Source of the DNA: Arenibacter latericius DSM 15913
GTDB lineage: Bacteria; Bacteroidota; Bacteroidia; Flavobacteriales; Flavobacteriaceae
Reading direction: 5' to 3'
DNA: 39,342 nucleotides
Assembly: GCF_000424985.1 (NCBI RefSeq)
Contig: NZ_AUKX01000046.1
Coordinates: forward strand, 1 to 39,342
Shown: positions 8,114-16,026 of the stretch, piece after piece
Position numbering within the stretch: position 1 is the first letter of the stretch
Layout of the letters: each line of letters starts with the position of its first letter
The notes under the pieces: generated by a model
What the model was told of the DNA's origin: nothing
Seen by the model: the letters and a program-made list of their open reading frames with translations, nothing else
The model's database searches: none
Translations under genes and position numbers: made by a program

Positions 8114-8985
8114 ATGACTATTCAACAAATTAAATATTTTTTAATACTCGCTAATGAGTTGCATTTTTGGAGATCTGCAGAAAAGACATTTATATCACAG
8201 TCATCTTTAAGTCGGCAAATTCAATCACTAGAACAAGAATTAGGAGTGCAACTTTTTGAAAGAGATAAAAGAAATGTAAAACTTACTGATGCAGGTAAAT
8301 TTCTAAAAGAGAAGTATGCGGTTCTTATAGAAGAGCTTGACCAATATCATAGACATGCAAAAAAATTGACGAAGGTATATCTGGACAGGTATCAATAACA
8401 TATCCTGGATCTATTTCTTTTAATTTCTTACCTAACTTTTTAAAGCTTCTAAACACTAATCTTCCAGAGCTCAAATTTGAATTAACAGAGCCTATAGACC
8501 AGAATCACGAAAAGTTATTGCTTAGTTATCAAACAGATATAGCATTCAGTAGAGATAAAATAAAAAATATAAACATTAATTCATTTAAAATATCATCGGA
8601 ATCAATTTGTTTAGTTGTTCCAAGTAATCATTGGTTTAATAAAAAATCGATATCGAACTTAAACAAACTAAAAGATGAAAAATTTATCATATCAGGACTA
8701 CATGAAAAAACTTTTTTTGCCTCACTTTTAAGAAGCTTTTTTAATAAACATAATTTTGAACCAAAAATAATTATCGAGTCCGACTTTGGTGGTATGATTT
8801 TAAACCTTGTATCTACGGGACTTGGAGTATCTATTCTTCCCCAATCTTTTGAAATTGCGAAAACTCAAAGTGTTAGGTTTATTGAATTAGAGGAAGAAAT
8901 AGATTTATTTATCCATTGGAGGAAAAATGAACCAAACAATACTATTAAACAAGTGGTGAAATATGCCGAAATGGTAAAAATATAA
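8114..8985 (+). pseudogene. LysR-family transcriptional regulator with -1 frameshift at an A7 run
   Basis: The first 94-codon frame (8114-8398) carries the LysR winged helix-turn-helix (LHFWRSAEKTFISQSSLSRQIQSLEQELG, then LFERDKRNVKLTDAG). It ends soon after an A7 run at 8359-8365. Shifting -1 there restores an unbroken frame (KIDEGISGQVSITYPGSISFNFLPNFLKL in two blocks) through the effector domain to the stop at 8983-8985. The rejoined product is about 290 residues, the normal LysR length, and has no other defect. The site reads GC-A-AAA-AAA-TTG, a canonical X-XXY-YYZ slippery heptamer in the zero frame, so it may be a recent mutation, a sequencing indel or functional slippage. It probably controls the adjacent LysE-type exporter. 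Confidence 0.85.
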
Positions 8986-9341
8986 TATACCAATGTTTTT
9001 TATAACTTACGCTAACACAAGGTTATCTGCCTCCAGACAGGCCTGCCTATGACGTTAGGCAGGTAAGCGACACGCTCGTACAAAATCACTTTTACGATTT
9101 TAAAAAATTTCCAACAGCCTGAGATAATAACTGTGCAGATTTATGCAAAATTCATAGATAGAAACAGATGGAAGCTGGGAGTTTACTTTCTAAATGGAAT
9201 CCAAGTAGCTTAAGGTTGTGGGTAGGTAGCACATATAAGCTGCTAAGAAAATATCGCTTATCTTAGTTACAATATCTATATATTGGCATTCATTTTGATT
9301 CACTGAAAAGCGACATCTAATTGGTGAAAAAGAATATTATA
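8986..9341. other. About 355-base gene-free interval with a REP-like palindrome
   Basis: No coding frame is evident. The only clear structure is the inverted repeat at 9042-9063. Confidence 0.5.
9042..9063. repeat. REP-like palindrome
   Basis: CCTGCCTA (9042-9049) and TAGGCAGG (9056-9063) form a perfect 8-bp inverted repeat with loop TGACGT. Diverged relatives are at 2587-2609 and about 14222-14241, all intergenic. It may act as a repeat-derived hairpin at the end of the LysR transcript. Confidence 0.55.
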
Positions 9342-9755
9342 ATGAATAATTTAGTTTCTAAGGGGAAGGTAATTCACATCTTATTTTTAACTATAGGAGT
9401 ACTCTTCTTGGGTTCTTGTAAAATTGACGGAAAAAGCACTGCTAAAAACGAAGAGATTTCTAAAATAAAGGAATCAACTATTGATAAAGATTTACTTGTT
9501 GGGTCTTGGAAAGATACCTCTAAATCGGCATTACATTTTTCCCTTTTAAAAAATGGTACTGCAAGATCCGATAATATGAAAACGCTACTATATAAAAACT
9601 GGAAGGTAAAAGGGAATCAAATTACATTTACTATCAAAAGTATTGGAAATGGTACATCGTCTATAGACACTATAACCTACATTATTGAAAAATTAACTAG
9701 AGATAAACTAATTCTTAGAGATGGCACTTATCAGTCAGAATATACCAAGAAATAA
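9342..9755 (+). CDS. Lipocalin-like lipoprotein
   Basis: From the ATG at 9342 the product is 137 residues with a lipoprotein signal (HILFLTIGVLFLGSCKIDGK). The frame also opens at a TTG at 9321, but the ATG gives a better-sized signal peptide. The mature part begins LLVGSWKDT and contains DNMKTLLYKNWKVKGNQI followed by KSIGNGTSSIDTITYIIEKL and KLILRDG. This closely follows the lipocalin-like family seen in Bacteroidota lipoproteins (GSW..., NMATLLYExW, GKSIGNG...DT..I..L). Such proteins are small calyx-shaped envelope proteins of unclear ligand. The gene stands alone upstream of the methyltransferase. Confidence 0.75.
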   Translation: MNNLVSKGKVIHILFLTIGVLFLGSCKIDGKSTAKNEEISKIKESTIDKDLLVGSWKDTSKSALHFSLLKNGTARSDNMKTLLYKNWKVKGNQITFTIKSIGNGTSSIDTITYIIEKLTRDKLILRDGTYQSEYTKK

Positions 9756-9841
9756 AACCTGGACTAAATGTATCTGCTTCTTCTAGCCAACTTCAGAAAA
9801 TTTAACCATTATCCAAGAATCAATCTTGTAAAAAACTAAAA

Positions 9842-10471
9842 ATGATTGAATTTTGGGATTCTGCTTATAAGAGTAACGATGAAATGTGGGGAGAGAATCC
9901 GGCTGATAATGCAATTAGCGTCCTTAATCTATTTCACAAAAACAAAATTAAAAGCGTATTAATTCCAGGATTCGGATATGGAAGGAATGCAAAGGTCTTT
10001 TATGATAAGGGATTAAATGTTTCAGGAATCGAAGTTTCTAAAACCGCAATTGAGAGAGCTCGCAAGTATTTTGGAAGGGATGTAACAATACATTACGGTT
10101 CAGTTACGGATATGCCATTTGATAAGGCTCGCTACCAATCAATCTATTGCTATTCTCTTATTCACCTTTTGGAGAAAGCCGACAGGTTAAAACTAATCCA
10201 AGATTGCTTTTTACAGTTAATTCCTAATGGTTTAATGGTTTTTGTTGCATTGTCTACAAGCGATAAGCGATTTGGTGTAGGAAAGGAAGTAAGCAAAAAT
10301 ACCTTTCAATCTCCACAAGGACTAAACCTTTACTTCTATAACGAAGCTTCAGTAAAAGAAGAGTTTGGAGGTTATAATATACTTGAATTAAAGGAGATTA
10401 ATGAACCTGAAAAAAATCCAAATGAAAGACATTGGATGATAGTATGTAAAAAACTATTACCAACCATCTAA
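9842..10471 (+). CDS. Class I SAM-dependent methyltransferase
   Basis: The 209-residue protein has the Rossmann methyltransferase motifs: motif I VLIPGFGYGRNAKVF (about residues 39-53), the acidic end of strand 2 SGIEVSKTAIERA, motif II-like GSVTDMPFDKARYQSIYCYSLIHLL, and post-motif III LIPNGLMVFVALS. It resembles tellurite-resistance/thiopurine-type small-molecule methyltransferases (N-terminal FWDSAYKSNDEMWGENPAD). The substrate is not predictable. It is 86 bases downstream of the lipocalin-like gene with no terminator seen between them. Confidence 0.85.
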   Translation: MIEFWDSAYKSNDEMWGENPADNAISVLNLFHKNKIKSVLIPGFGYGRNAKVFYDKGLNVSGIEVSKTAIERARKYFGRDVTIHYGSVTDMPFDKARYQSIYCYSLIHLLEKADRLKLIQDCFLQLIPNGLMVFVALSTSDKRFGVGKEVSKNTFQSPQGLNLYFYNEASVKEEFGGYNILELKEINEPEKNPNERHWMIVCKKLLPTI

Positions 10472-10609
10472 TAAACAGCTCTGCCTCATAATAGAATTGA
10501 ACTAGGCCTCTCTAATACCTAAGCGTTCACAAAGACCTTGTTGCAAAAACAAACTGATTGGGTATTAGGTTAAATAATAAAATTCTTAAGCAAAAAATCA
10601 TGAAGACTA

Positions 10610-12316
10610 TCAATTGGCGTTAACATATATCTTATTGAATTTATGTTTCATCTCAATGGTTCCAAGCATTACTATTTCAGCACCATGAGGTAAAATGGTA
10701 GAAGCCGATAGTAACGTTTTGGCTTCAGAATTTTCTTTAATTGCAATCACAGATAAGCCAGTCTTAGTACCTATCCTAGATTCGGAAAGAGACAAGCCTT
10801 CTAAAGATTTCGGAATCGGGATGATAAATAAAGTGAACCCCTCGCCTAAAACGGTTAATTCCTGCTCTTTAAAAATGGATAAAACGGCTTCAGAACCTAA
10901 GGTGGAATAACTCAACACAAAATCTGCCCCTGCCCTTTGCATGATATCAACATTTCGAGCTTCCGATATGCGGCTTACAATGCGTACGTCGTTATTAAGT
11001 CTACGACAATAAGAGGCCAAATAAATATTGGTAGTATCATCATGGGTAGAAAGTAATACCGAGGGAGCTTCAAGAATTCCCGCTTGTTTTAAAAGGTGAT
11101 AATCTGAGGCGTCCCCAGAGAATACCTGATGACAATAGGGTCTAACCTTTTTACATACCTCCGGATCTTTATCAACAACATTCACCAAAACCCCATTTTT
11201 ATGCAAAGACCTGGCCGCTGACAAACCTACCTTACCAGCCCCAATTAATAGTACAGGATTGGGGTTGATACTATAATCATGGAAAAGCTCATCAATGTTT
11301 TGGAGCTGTTCTTTATTTCCTATGATGACCAGTACACTATCATAGGTCAGTATTTCATCACCTTTAATAGGTTGCAATCTTCCACGCTCCCAAATTCCTA
11401 CTATACTCACTCCAAATTTTTGTCTTAATCCAGTATCACGGATACGTTTAGAAACCAAGGGAGTATTATGAACGGGTAACTCAGCGATTAATAAATCTTC
11501 ATATTGGCCTATGGCATGTGATTCTGCATGCTGAGTATTAACCCTATTGGCCAACTGCTCGCCAAGCCACTTTTTTACTGGCAGCACATGGTTAGCACCA
11601 CTAAGTTGCTGTACATCAACCGATTCTAAATTAGTAGCAATAGCAACAATGGGTATCTCAGGGGCTATTTCGCGTATGGTAAGGATAATCTTGGTGTTTA
11701 AAAAATCGTCTCTGTTCACTAGAACCAATTTGGCATCCTTTATATTGGCAAGGCGATAGGTTTCCTTCTCATCTAGATCCCCAAATAGAACAGGAACGTT
11801 GTCATCGTGATTTTTAAGCGCATTTTCCATTCGGTTTTCAATCACATAAAATGGGACGCCCTCCTGTTCTAATCGGTCCGTAAGATCTCTTGCTATAACA
11901 TCATAAGAACAGATTAAGATATGGTCTTTTGTTCTGGAGGGAACTTCACGAGGTACCTTGTTGTTCTTTCTCGACTCTAAAAGAGGAATATAAAAGTGCC
12001 TAATAAACGCAAAAGGCAAAACAATCATCAACATAAATATGCCCGAAAGCAATACCACAATACTAAAAATGCGACCAAGATCGGATGCAAAGGTAATGTC
12101 ACCAAAGCCAAGGGTACTCATAACGGTAAGTGTCCAATAAAAACCAGTGACCCATGAATGGTGTTGTCCTTCAAATTCCATTATAAAATGGAATAGAATG
12201 GAATAAATTCCAATAACAAATCCTAGAAAGATCAAATACTTAAATAGAATCTTGTAGTTTCTTTTAAAGTCCCTGTCCCTCATATAATGAGCCATCTGAC
12301 TTCCGACAAATTTCAT
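10610..12316 (-). CDS. Potassium channel with two RCK/TrkA-N domains
   Basis: The 568-residue protein begins with a two-helix pore module: TM1 about residues 24-46, pore helix and selectivity filter TLGFGD (68-73, a variant of TVGYGD), TM2 about 81-107. Two regulator-of-K-conductance units follow. The first Rossmann start (HILICSYDVIARDL, about 132) lacks the glycine motif; the second (VLLIGAGKVGLSAA, GAGKVG 359-364) keeps GxGxxG and probably binds NAD or nucleotide. TrkA-C-like domains follow each (about 271-345 and 485-560). This is a full MthK-like or Kch-like channel with a tandem RCK in one chain, so a tetramer would form the eight-lobed gating ring. It is in the inner membrane. Confidence 0.9.
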   Translation of the reverse strand: MKFVGSQMAHYMRDRDFKRNYKILFKYLIFLGFVIGIYSILFHFIMEFEGQHHSWVTGFYWTLTVMSTLGFGDITFASDLGRIFSIVVLLSGIFMLMIVLPFAFIRHFYIPLLESRKNNKVPREVPSRTKDHILICSYDVIARDLTDRLEQEGVPFYVIENRMENALKNHDDNVPVLFGDLDEKETYRLANIKDAKLVLVNRDDFLNTKIILTIREIAPEIPIVAIATNLESVDVQQLSGANHVLPVKKWLGEQLANRVNTQHAESHAIGQYEDLLIAELPVHNTPLVSKRIRDTGLRQKFGVSIVGIWERGRLQPIKGDEILTYDSVLVIIGNKEQLQNIDELFHDYSINPNPVLLIGAGKVGLSAARSLHKNGVLVNVVDKDPEVCKKVRPYCHQVFSGDASDYHLLKQAGILEAPSVLLSTHDDTTNIYLASYCRRLNNDVRIVSRISEARNVDIMQRAGADFVLSYSTLGSEAVLSIFKEQELTVLGEGFTLFIIPIPKSLEGLSLSESRIGTKTGLSVIAIKENSEAKTLLSASTILPHGAEIVMLGTIEMKHKFNKIYVNAN

Positions 12317-12622
12317 AATCTGTATTATTAAAAAAGGGTTTACAATTTGTATATTCTTAATCTAAAGAATTCACTTCCTGCTCACCTGTTTATAAAAATG
12401 ACTTTAGCTACCAATTTTAAAGGAGCAAAGATACAGTTTCAATTAGACTGCAGGCAGTTACTTGTATTAGAAGAGATATTAGAGTTATTATCGCTGACGA
12501 TTATAATGAGTCTTGAGTAACACACATTGATTCTAACGAAGATTTAATGCAAGATATTACCAAATAAAAAGGAACAACAGTAACCCGTTGTTCCTTTCAC
12601 ATCTAATCACAACTTAACTATC
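12317..12622. other. 306-base gene-free interval
   Basis: It separates the potassium channel gene from the sulfatase remnant, both on the minus strand. Contents are the terminator at 12568-12597 and otherwise AT-rich sequence with no ORF of note. Confidence 0.5.
12564..12597 (-). terminator. Intrinsic terminator of the sulfatase remnant
   Basis: AAAGGAACAAC (12568-12578) and GTTGTTCCTTT (12587-12597) form an 11-bp perfect stem with loop AGTAACCC. Read on the minus strand the stem is followed by TTTTTATTT, so it ends minus-strand transcription 26 bases after the sulfatase stop. Confidence 0.85.
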
Positions 12623-13165
12623 TTATTGCTTGGAGAGATAGGTTTCAGAAGCAAATGTAAATATATCAGAGTCTGTACGTGCAGTCTCAAAAATAGCTTG
12701 CATCTCTTTTACCACTTCTGGGTGGGACTGGGCCACATTGTTTTCCTCAGAAATATCCTCTGCAAGATTATAAAGCTCCATTGGGGCACCTGGATTTTTT
12801 AAGACATCGTATTTAACAGCCTTCCAATCTCCTTTTCTAATGGATTGGCGACCTCCTTGTTCATGAAACTCCCAATACAAATAGTTGTGTTCTTCTTGAT
12901 TCCCATTCTGCAGCAGCGTAGGAAGGAATGAAATGCCATCTAAATTGTTGGGTTTATTAATCCCTACAATTTCCGAGAAGGTGGGGAATACATCCCAAAA
13001 TGCGGAAACATGATCAGATTTGCTGTTAGGTTGCACTTTTCCAGGCCATTTCACGATCATGGGGACTCTTATGCCACCCTCGTATAAATCTCTTTTCACT
13101 CCTTTAAAAGGACCGTTGCTATTAAAATATTCTGGATCTGCACCACCTTCATAGATCCCTCTATG
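12623..13165 (-). pseudogene. Sulfatase, C-terminal remnant
   Basis: The frame encodes the C-terminal third of a family S1 sulfatase: EGGADPEYFNSNGPFKGVK, RDLYEGGIRVPMIVKWPGK, VFPTFSEIVGI, LDGISFLPTLL and the end WKAVKYDVL...LYNLAEDISEENN. Homology stops at about 13150-13165, and the same frame meets a TAA near 13200 with no proper start. The N-terminal domain carrying the C/S-x-P-x-R formylglycine site and metal ligands is missing, so the product cannot be an active sulfatase. The internal ATG giving 158 residues (12623-13099) is probably not a true start. It keeps its terminator, which suggests recent loss by deletion. Confidence 0.8.
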
Positions 13166-13345
13166 AAGAAAATTAAATAAGTGGATATATGCTACACCTT
13201 ATAACCCATGTATCAGTAAGTAGTCAAGGAATTTTGCCAGTTAACACGGTGGTTTTATTTAGTAATTTTTATATTAGTTGCCTAAAGACGCAACAAAAAC
13301 ATAAAAAAGCGCATTACATTTGATAAAAATATATTCTAAAAAATT

Positions 13346-14080
13346 ATGAAATATCTTCTTTTATTATTCTTTTCCATCAATCTTATGACATGTAGTAATG
13401 AAGATTTACCCGAAGAGCTAAATACCCATTTAGAAGGAGATTTAGTAATTAGTTCGGCTAAAGATTCCGATAATGCAACCATCAAGGCTTTTGAATCTAT
13501 AAACGGTAATTTAATCATAAAAAATACCTACGAGATGGAGGACTTAAGCTTCTTACAGAATTTAAAAGAAGTTGAAGGCATTATAATTAAGGATAATAAA
13601 AACCTAAATTCATTAAAAGGATTAGAAAATATTGAAGAGGTAACCTATATAGGAATTGAAAATAATTCAGAATTAACTTCTTTAACTGGTTTGGATAACC
13701 TAATCACAGTTTCAGAAAGCTTTAACATCAAAAATAACGATGCTTTACCTAGTTTAAATGCGTTAAACGCATTGACCAAAATTGGAGTTCAGTTTTCTAT
13801 ATTCGACAACCGATCACTGACAACTTTAAATGGCTTGGACAATTTAGTAGAAGTTCCCCAACTTTTAGTCACCAATAATATCAACTTAACTAACATTAAT
13901 GCCCTAGGGAAAATTAATTCCTCTGCTGACATAAGAATTGATTCTAACGATTCCTTAGCAGATTTCTGTGCCTTAACGACTTTGATTCAGGCAAATAGTG
14001 AGACCATTGCGTTTATAGCTAGATTTAACCTCTTTAATCCCACGCTAGAAGATATGGTAAACAATAACTGCTCAAATTAA
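13346..14080 (+). CDS. Receptor-L-domain-like (leucine-rich) lipoprotein
   Basis: The 244-residue lipoprotein has the lipobox LMTCSNED (Cys16). The mature region is a run of about 23-residue units of the form LxIxxNxxLxSLxGLxNLxxV (for example IKDNKNLNSLKGLENIEEV, IENNSELTSLTGLDNLITV, IFDNRSLTTLNGLDNLVEV). This is the right-handed helix pattern of receptor L-domain repeats, followed by a short Cys-bearing cap (DFCALTTL...NNNCSN). Proteins like this are surface-anchored in flavobacteria; ligand unknown. It lies alone between the sulfatase remnant and the tyrS control region. Confidence 0.8.
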   Translation: MKYLLLLFFSINLMTCSNEDLPEELNTHLEGDLVISSAKDSDNATIKAFESINGNLIIKNTYEMEDLSFLQNLKEVEGIIIKDNKNLNSLKGLENIEEVTYIGIENNSELTSLTGLDNLITVSESFNIKNNDALPSLNALNALTKIGVQFSIFDNRSLTTLNGLDNLVEVPQLLVTNNINLTNINALGKINSSADIRIDSNDSLADFCALTTLIQANSETIAFIARFNLFNPTLEDMVNNNCSN

Positions 14081-14320
14081 GTAATATAAATACATACCAC
14101 TTCAGATTAAACCTGACCATAGGCTAGTTCTAGATATCTTATGGACTAATTGGGTTTAGTCTATAGTCACAAGACAAGCTCATAGTGGCAGCAATTAGAA
14201 AGTACAGAAATAATAATTCCCCGCCTATACAGTTCGGGCAAGCCCGCCTTGGAATATTCGGACAGGCCCCTGATGGGATCTAATCTTTCATGGTGAGTAA
14301 AGTCCTATTTAATAAAATTG
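14081..14320. other. 240-base intergenic stretch with degenerate REP-like sequence
   Basis: No ORF. The part around 14219-14268 (CCGCCTATACAGTTCGGGCA and following GCCCGCC...GGACAGGCCCC) resembles the REP-like palindromes at 2587 and 9042. Confidence 0.4.
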
Positions 14321-14351
14321 TTGCGTATCAGGACATTATGGGCTACATTTG
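14321..14351 (+). promoter_or_regulatory. Bacteroidota-type promoter of the tyrS leader
   Basis: TTG (14321-14323), 20 bases, then TACATTTG (14344-14351), which fits the Bacteroidota sigma-A pattern TTG-N19/20-TAnnTTTG exactly at the -7 element. The start of transcription would fall about 14356-14360, at or just before the leader ORF. Confidence 0.7.
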
Positions 14352-14360
14352 CAGCCAGAA

Positions 14361-14465
14361 ATGAAAAAATTAAATAACATATTACGTCTTCCTTTTTTCA
14401 GCACTTATTATTACCAAATAATAGCTGCTCGGAACCGTTATGTGTATACGTCAAGTAAAATCTAA
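14361..14465 (+). CDS. Tyr-rich leader peptide (tyrS attenuator)
   Basis: An ATG directly downstream of the promoter opens a 34-codon frame ending in TAA at 14463-14465. It starts MKKLNNILRLPFF and then has three consecutive Tyr codons (TAT TAT TAC, 14406-14414), with two more Tyr codons at 14439-14441 and 14445-14447 (RYVYTS). Five Tyr in 34 residues directly before a tyrosyl-tRNA synthetase, with an antiterminator arm overlapping the codons after the Tyr run and a terminator behind, is the classic layout of ribosome-mediated attenuation. The peptide itself is probably without function. Confidence 0.75.
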   Translation: MKKLNNILRLPFFSTYYYQIIAARNRYVYTSSKI

Positions 14466-14502
14466 TATTTTAAAAAATATATCATAACCTAAAGCCCGAG
14501 CA
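14426..14502 (+). promoter_or_regulatory. Predicted antiterminator pairing of the tyrS leader
   Basis: TGCTCGG at 14426-14432 is an exact copy of part of the terminator's 3' arm and can pair with CCGAGCA at 14496-14502 in the terminator's 5' arm. Pairing would block the terminator. A ribosome held at the first Tyr codons (14406-14414) would leave 14426-14432 largely free; one that reaches the stop at 14463 covers or clears it and lets the terminator form. Confidence 0.6.
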
Positions 14503-14520
14503 ATTGCTCGGGCTTTTTTT
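14491..14520 (+). terminator. Attenuator terminator of tyrS
   Basis: AAAGCCCGAGC (14491-14501) pairs with GCTCGGGCTTT (14506-14516), loop AATT, followed by T to 14520. The tyrS ATG is at 14531, so no separate promoter fits between this terminator and the gene. Transcription of tyrS must read through it, which is why it is assigned as an attenuator rather than the end of an upstream gene. Confidence 0.8.
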
Positions 14521-14530
14521 ATTTCAAAAA

Positions 14531-15739
14531 ATGGAAACTATAAGCAAATTAAAAGAGAACGTAGAAATCATTCTTCCAGAAAATGGATTGGAACAGAAGT
14601 TAGATCAAGCCAAAAAGGAAAACCGAAAATTAATTATTAAACTAGGATTTGATCCTACCGCCCCAGACTTACATTTAGGTCATGCAGTGGTGCTGAAAAA
14701 GCTTAAGCAGTTTCAAGATCTAGGTCACCAAATCGTCATCTTAGTAGGGAATTTTACCGCACGTATAGGAGATCCAACAGGGAAAAATAAAAGTAGAAAG
14801 CCTTTAACAACAGAGGAGGTGCAACATAATGCACAAACATACCTAAACCAATTATCACAAATCATAGATATTGATAAGGTTAAAATTGTTTTCAATTCTG
14901 AATGGTTAGATCAACTTTCTTTTACCGAGGTGATACAGATTTTATCTAAAGTCACCGTTGCTCAACTAATGCATAGAAACGATTTTAATAAACGTTTTAC
15001 AGAGAATACCCCTATTGCCATGCACGAGTTGGTTTACCCTATTCTACAAGGATATGATTCAGTAGAAATTAAGGCTGATATTGAAATGGGGGGAACAGAC
15101 CAACTTTTTAATTGCACCATGGGAAGACAGTTGCAAGAAACCTTTGAAATGAGTCCGCAAATTATAATGTGTATGCCTTTACTAAAGGGGTTAGATGGAA
15201 AAGAGAAAATGAGTAAATCGTTAAACAATATTATAGGACTTACCGATGAACCTAATGAAATGTTTGGAAAGACAATGTCTATTCCTGATAGCTTAATTGA
15301 AGAATTCTTGCATTTGACTACAGATTTCTCTATCTCAGAAAAAGAAGCTTTAAAAGAGCGTTTAGCTCAGGGAGAAAATCCTATGAATATTAAAAAGCTA
15401 ATTGCTAAAAATATCATCTCACAATACCATAATGTCACTGAAGCTCATAAAGCGGAGGAATTTTTTATGAATCAATTTCAAAGCAAAAAATTTGAAGAGA
15501 AAAGCTTTGAGCCTGTCTCAATTGATAATATTGAGCGCGAAAATGGCACTATTAGTTTGGTAGAATTATGTTTTCAACTGAAAAAAGGTCAGACAAAATC
15601 TGCCATTAGAAGACTCATTGAGAATGGTGCCGTTAAGATTAATAATAAAAAAATTGAAGAGCCATTCGCTGAAGTCGGACTTAAAGAAGGAGTAAAAATT
15701 AAAATAGGAAAAAGAGATTTCTACGAGTTAAAAGAATAA
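14531..15739 (+). CDS. tyrS: Tyrosyl-tRNA synthetase
   Basis: A class I aminoacyl-tRNA synthetase of 402 residues that charges tRNA-Tyr. The ATP-binding HIGH box is HLGH (48-51), the tyrosine pocket and class signature are in GFDPTAPDLHLGHAVVL and MGGTDQLFN (186-194), and the KMSKS loop is exact (226-230). An S4 RNA-binding domain lies at the C-terminus (about 335-395, VELCFQLKKGQTKSAIRRLI). The HLGH plus true KMSKS combination is of the TyrZ lineage, not the TyrS lineage with KFGKS. An in-frame TTG at 14504 lies inside the terminator stem and is not the start; the ATG at 14531 is. It appears monocistronic and controlled by the Tyr-codon leader. Confidence 0.93.
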   Translation: METISKLKENVEIILPENGLEQKLDQAKKENRKLIIKLGFDPTAPDLHLGHAVVLKKLKQFQDLGHQIVILVGNFTARIGDPTGKNKSRKPLTTEEVQHNAQTYLNQLSQIIDIDKVKIVFNSEWLDQLSFTEVIQILSKVTVAQLMHRNDFNKRFTENTPIAMHELVYPILQGYDSVEIKADIEMGGTDQLFNCTMGRQLQETFEMSPQIIMCMPLLKGLDGKEKMSKSLNNIIGLTDEPNEMFGKTMSIPDSLIEEFLHLTTDFSISEKEALKERLAQGENPMNIKKLIAKNIISQYHNVTEAHKAEEFFMNQFQSKKFEEKSFEPVSIDNIERENGTISLVELCFQLKKGQTKSAIRRLIENGAVKINNKKIEEPFAEVGLKEGVKIKIGKRDFYELKE

Positions 15740-15768
15740 ACCCTATCACATCTTAGTTTAGTAGAGAG

Positions 15769-15792
15769 GTCCGTTCCTAACTAGGAGCGGAC
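15769..15792 (+). terminator. Hairpin downstream of tyrS
   Basis: GTCCGTTCCT (15769-15778) pairs with AGGAGCGGAC (15783-15792) with one T-G pair and loop AACT; TAGAG and CTCTA extend the base with a bulge. It is 30 bases after the stop. There is no T-tract, so it may be a 3'-end stabilising hairpin. Confidence 0.55.
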
Positions 15793-15845
15793 TTCACCTC
15801 TACTCTACCCTACTATAATTTTCAAGAATACCGTTTTCCATAGAA

Positions 15846-15917
15846 TACCAAGAGCCTTTATGGCGCTAAACTCGCCCAATAACTTCCGTTATAATTTACT
15901 ACAAACCACTATTTTTA
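15846..15917 (+). repeat. Dispersed degenerate repeat, copy C
   Basis: Matches copies A and B in TACCAAG (15846-15852), GGCGC, ATAACTTCC (15879-15887), TAATTTACTA (15892-15901) and CTATTTTTA (15909-15917), in the same order and orientation. The rest of the tyrS to YdeI interval holds only the hairpin at 15769. Confidence 0.4.
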
Positions 15918-16026
15918 AATCATCTGATTCTTAGTCTGATGATATAAAATCATTTTTTATACAAAAAGACTTATATTAGATACAGGTAAACTCTCATTAT
16001 CTACCTTAGACTAATCCATAACCAAA

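Noticed and set aside
9321-9341. TTG start of the lipocalin-like lipoprotein
   Set aside because: The ATG at 9342 gives a standard lipoprotein signal; the extra seven residues have no role in it.
14504-14530. Upstream TTG start for tyrS
   Set aside because: It lies inside the terminator hairpin; the ATG at 14531 gives the normal N-terminus.
14361-14531. T-box riboswitch upstream of tyrS
   Set aside because: No T-box consensus (TGGNACCGCG) or stem I specifier loop is visible; the Tyr-codon leader explains the structure better.
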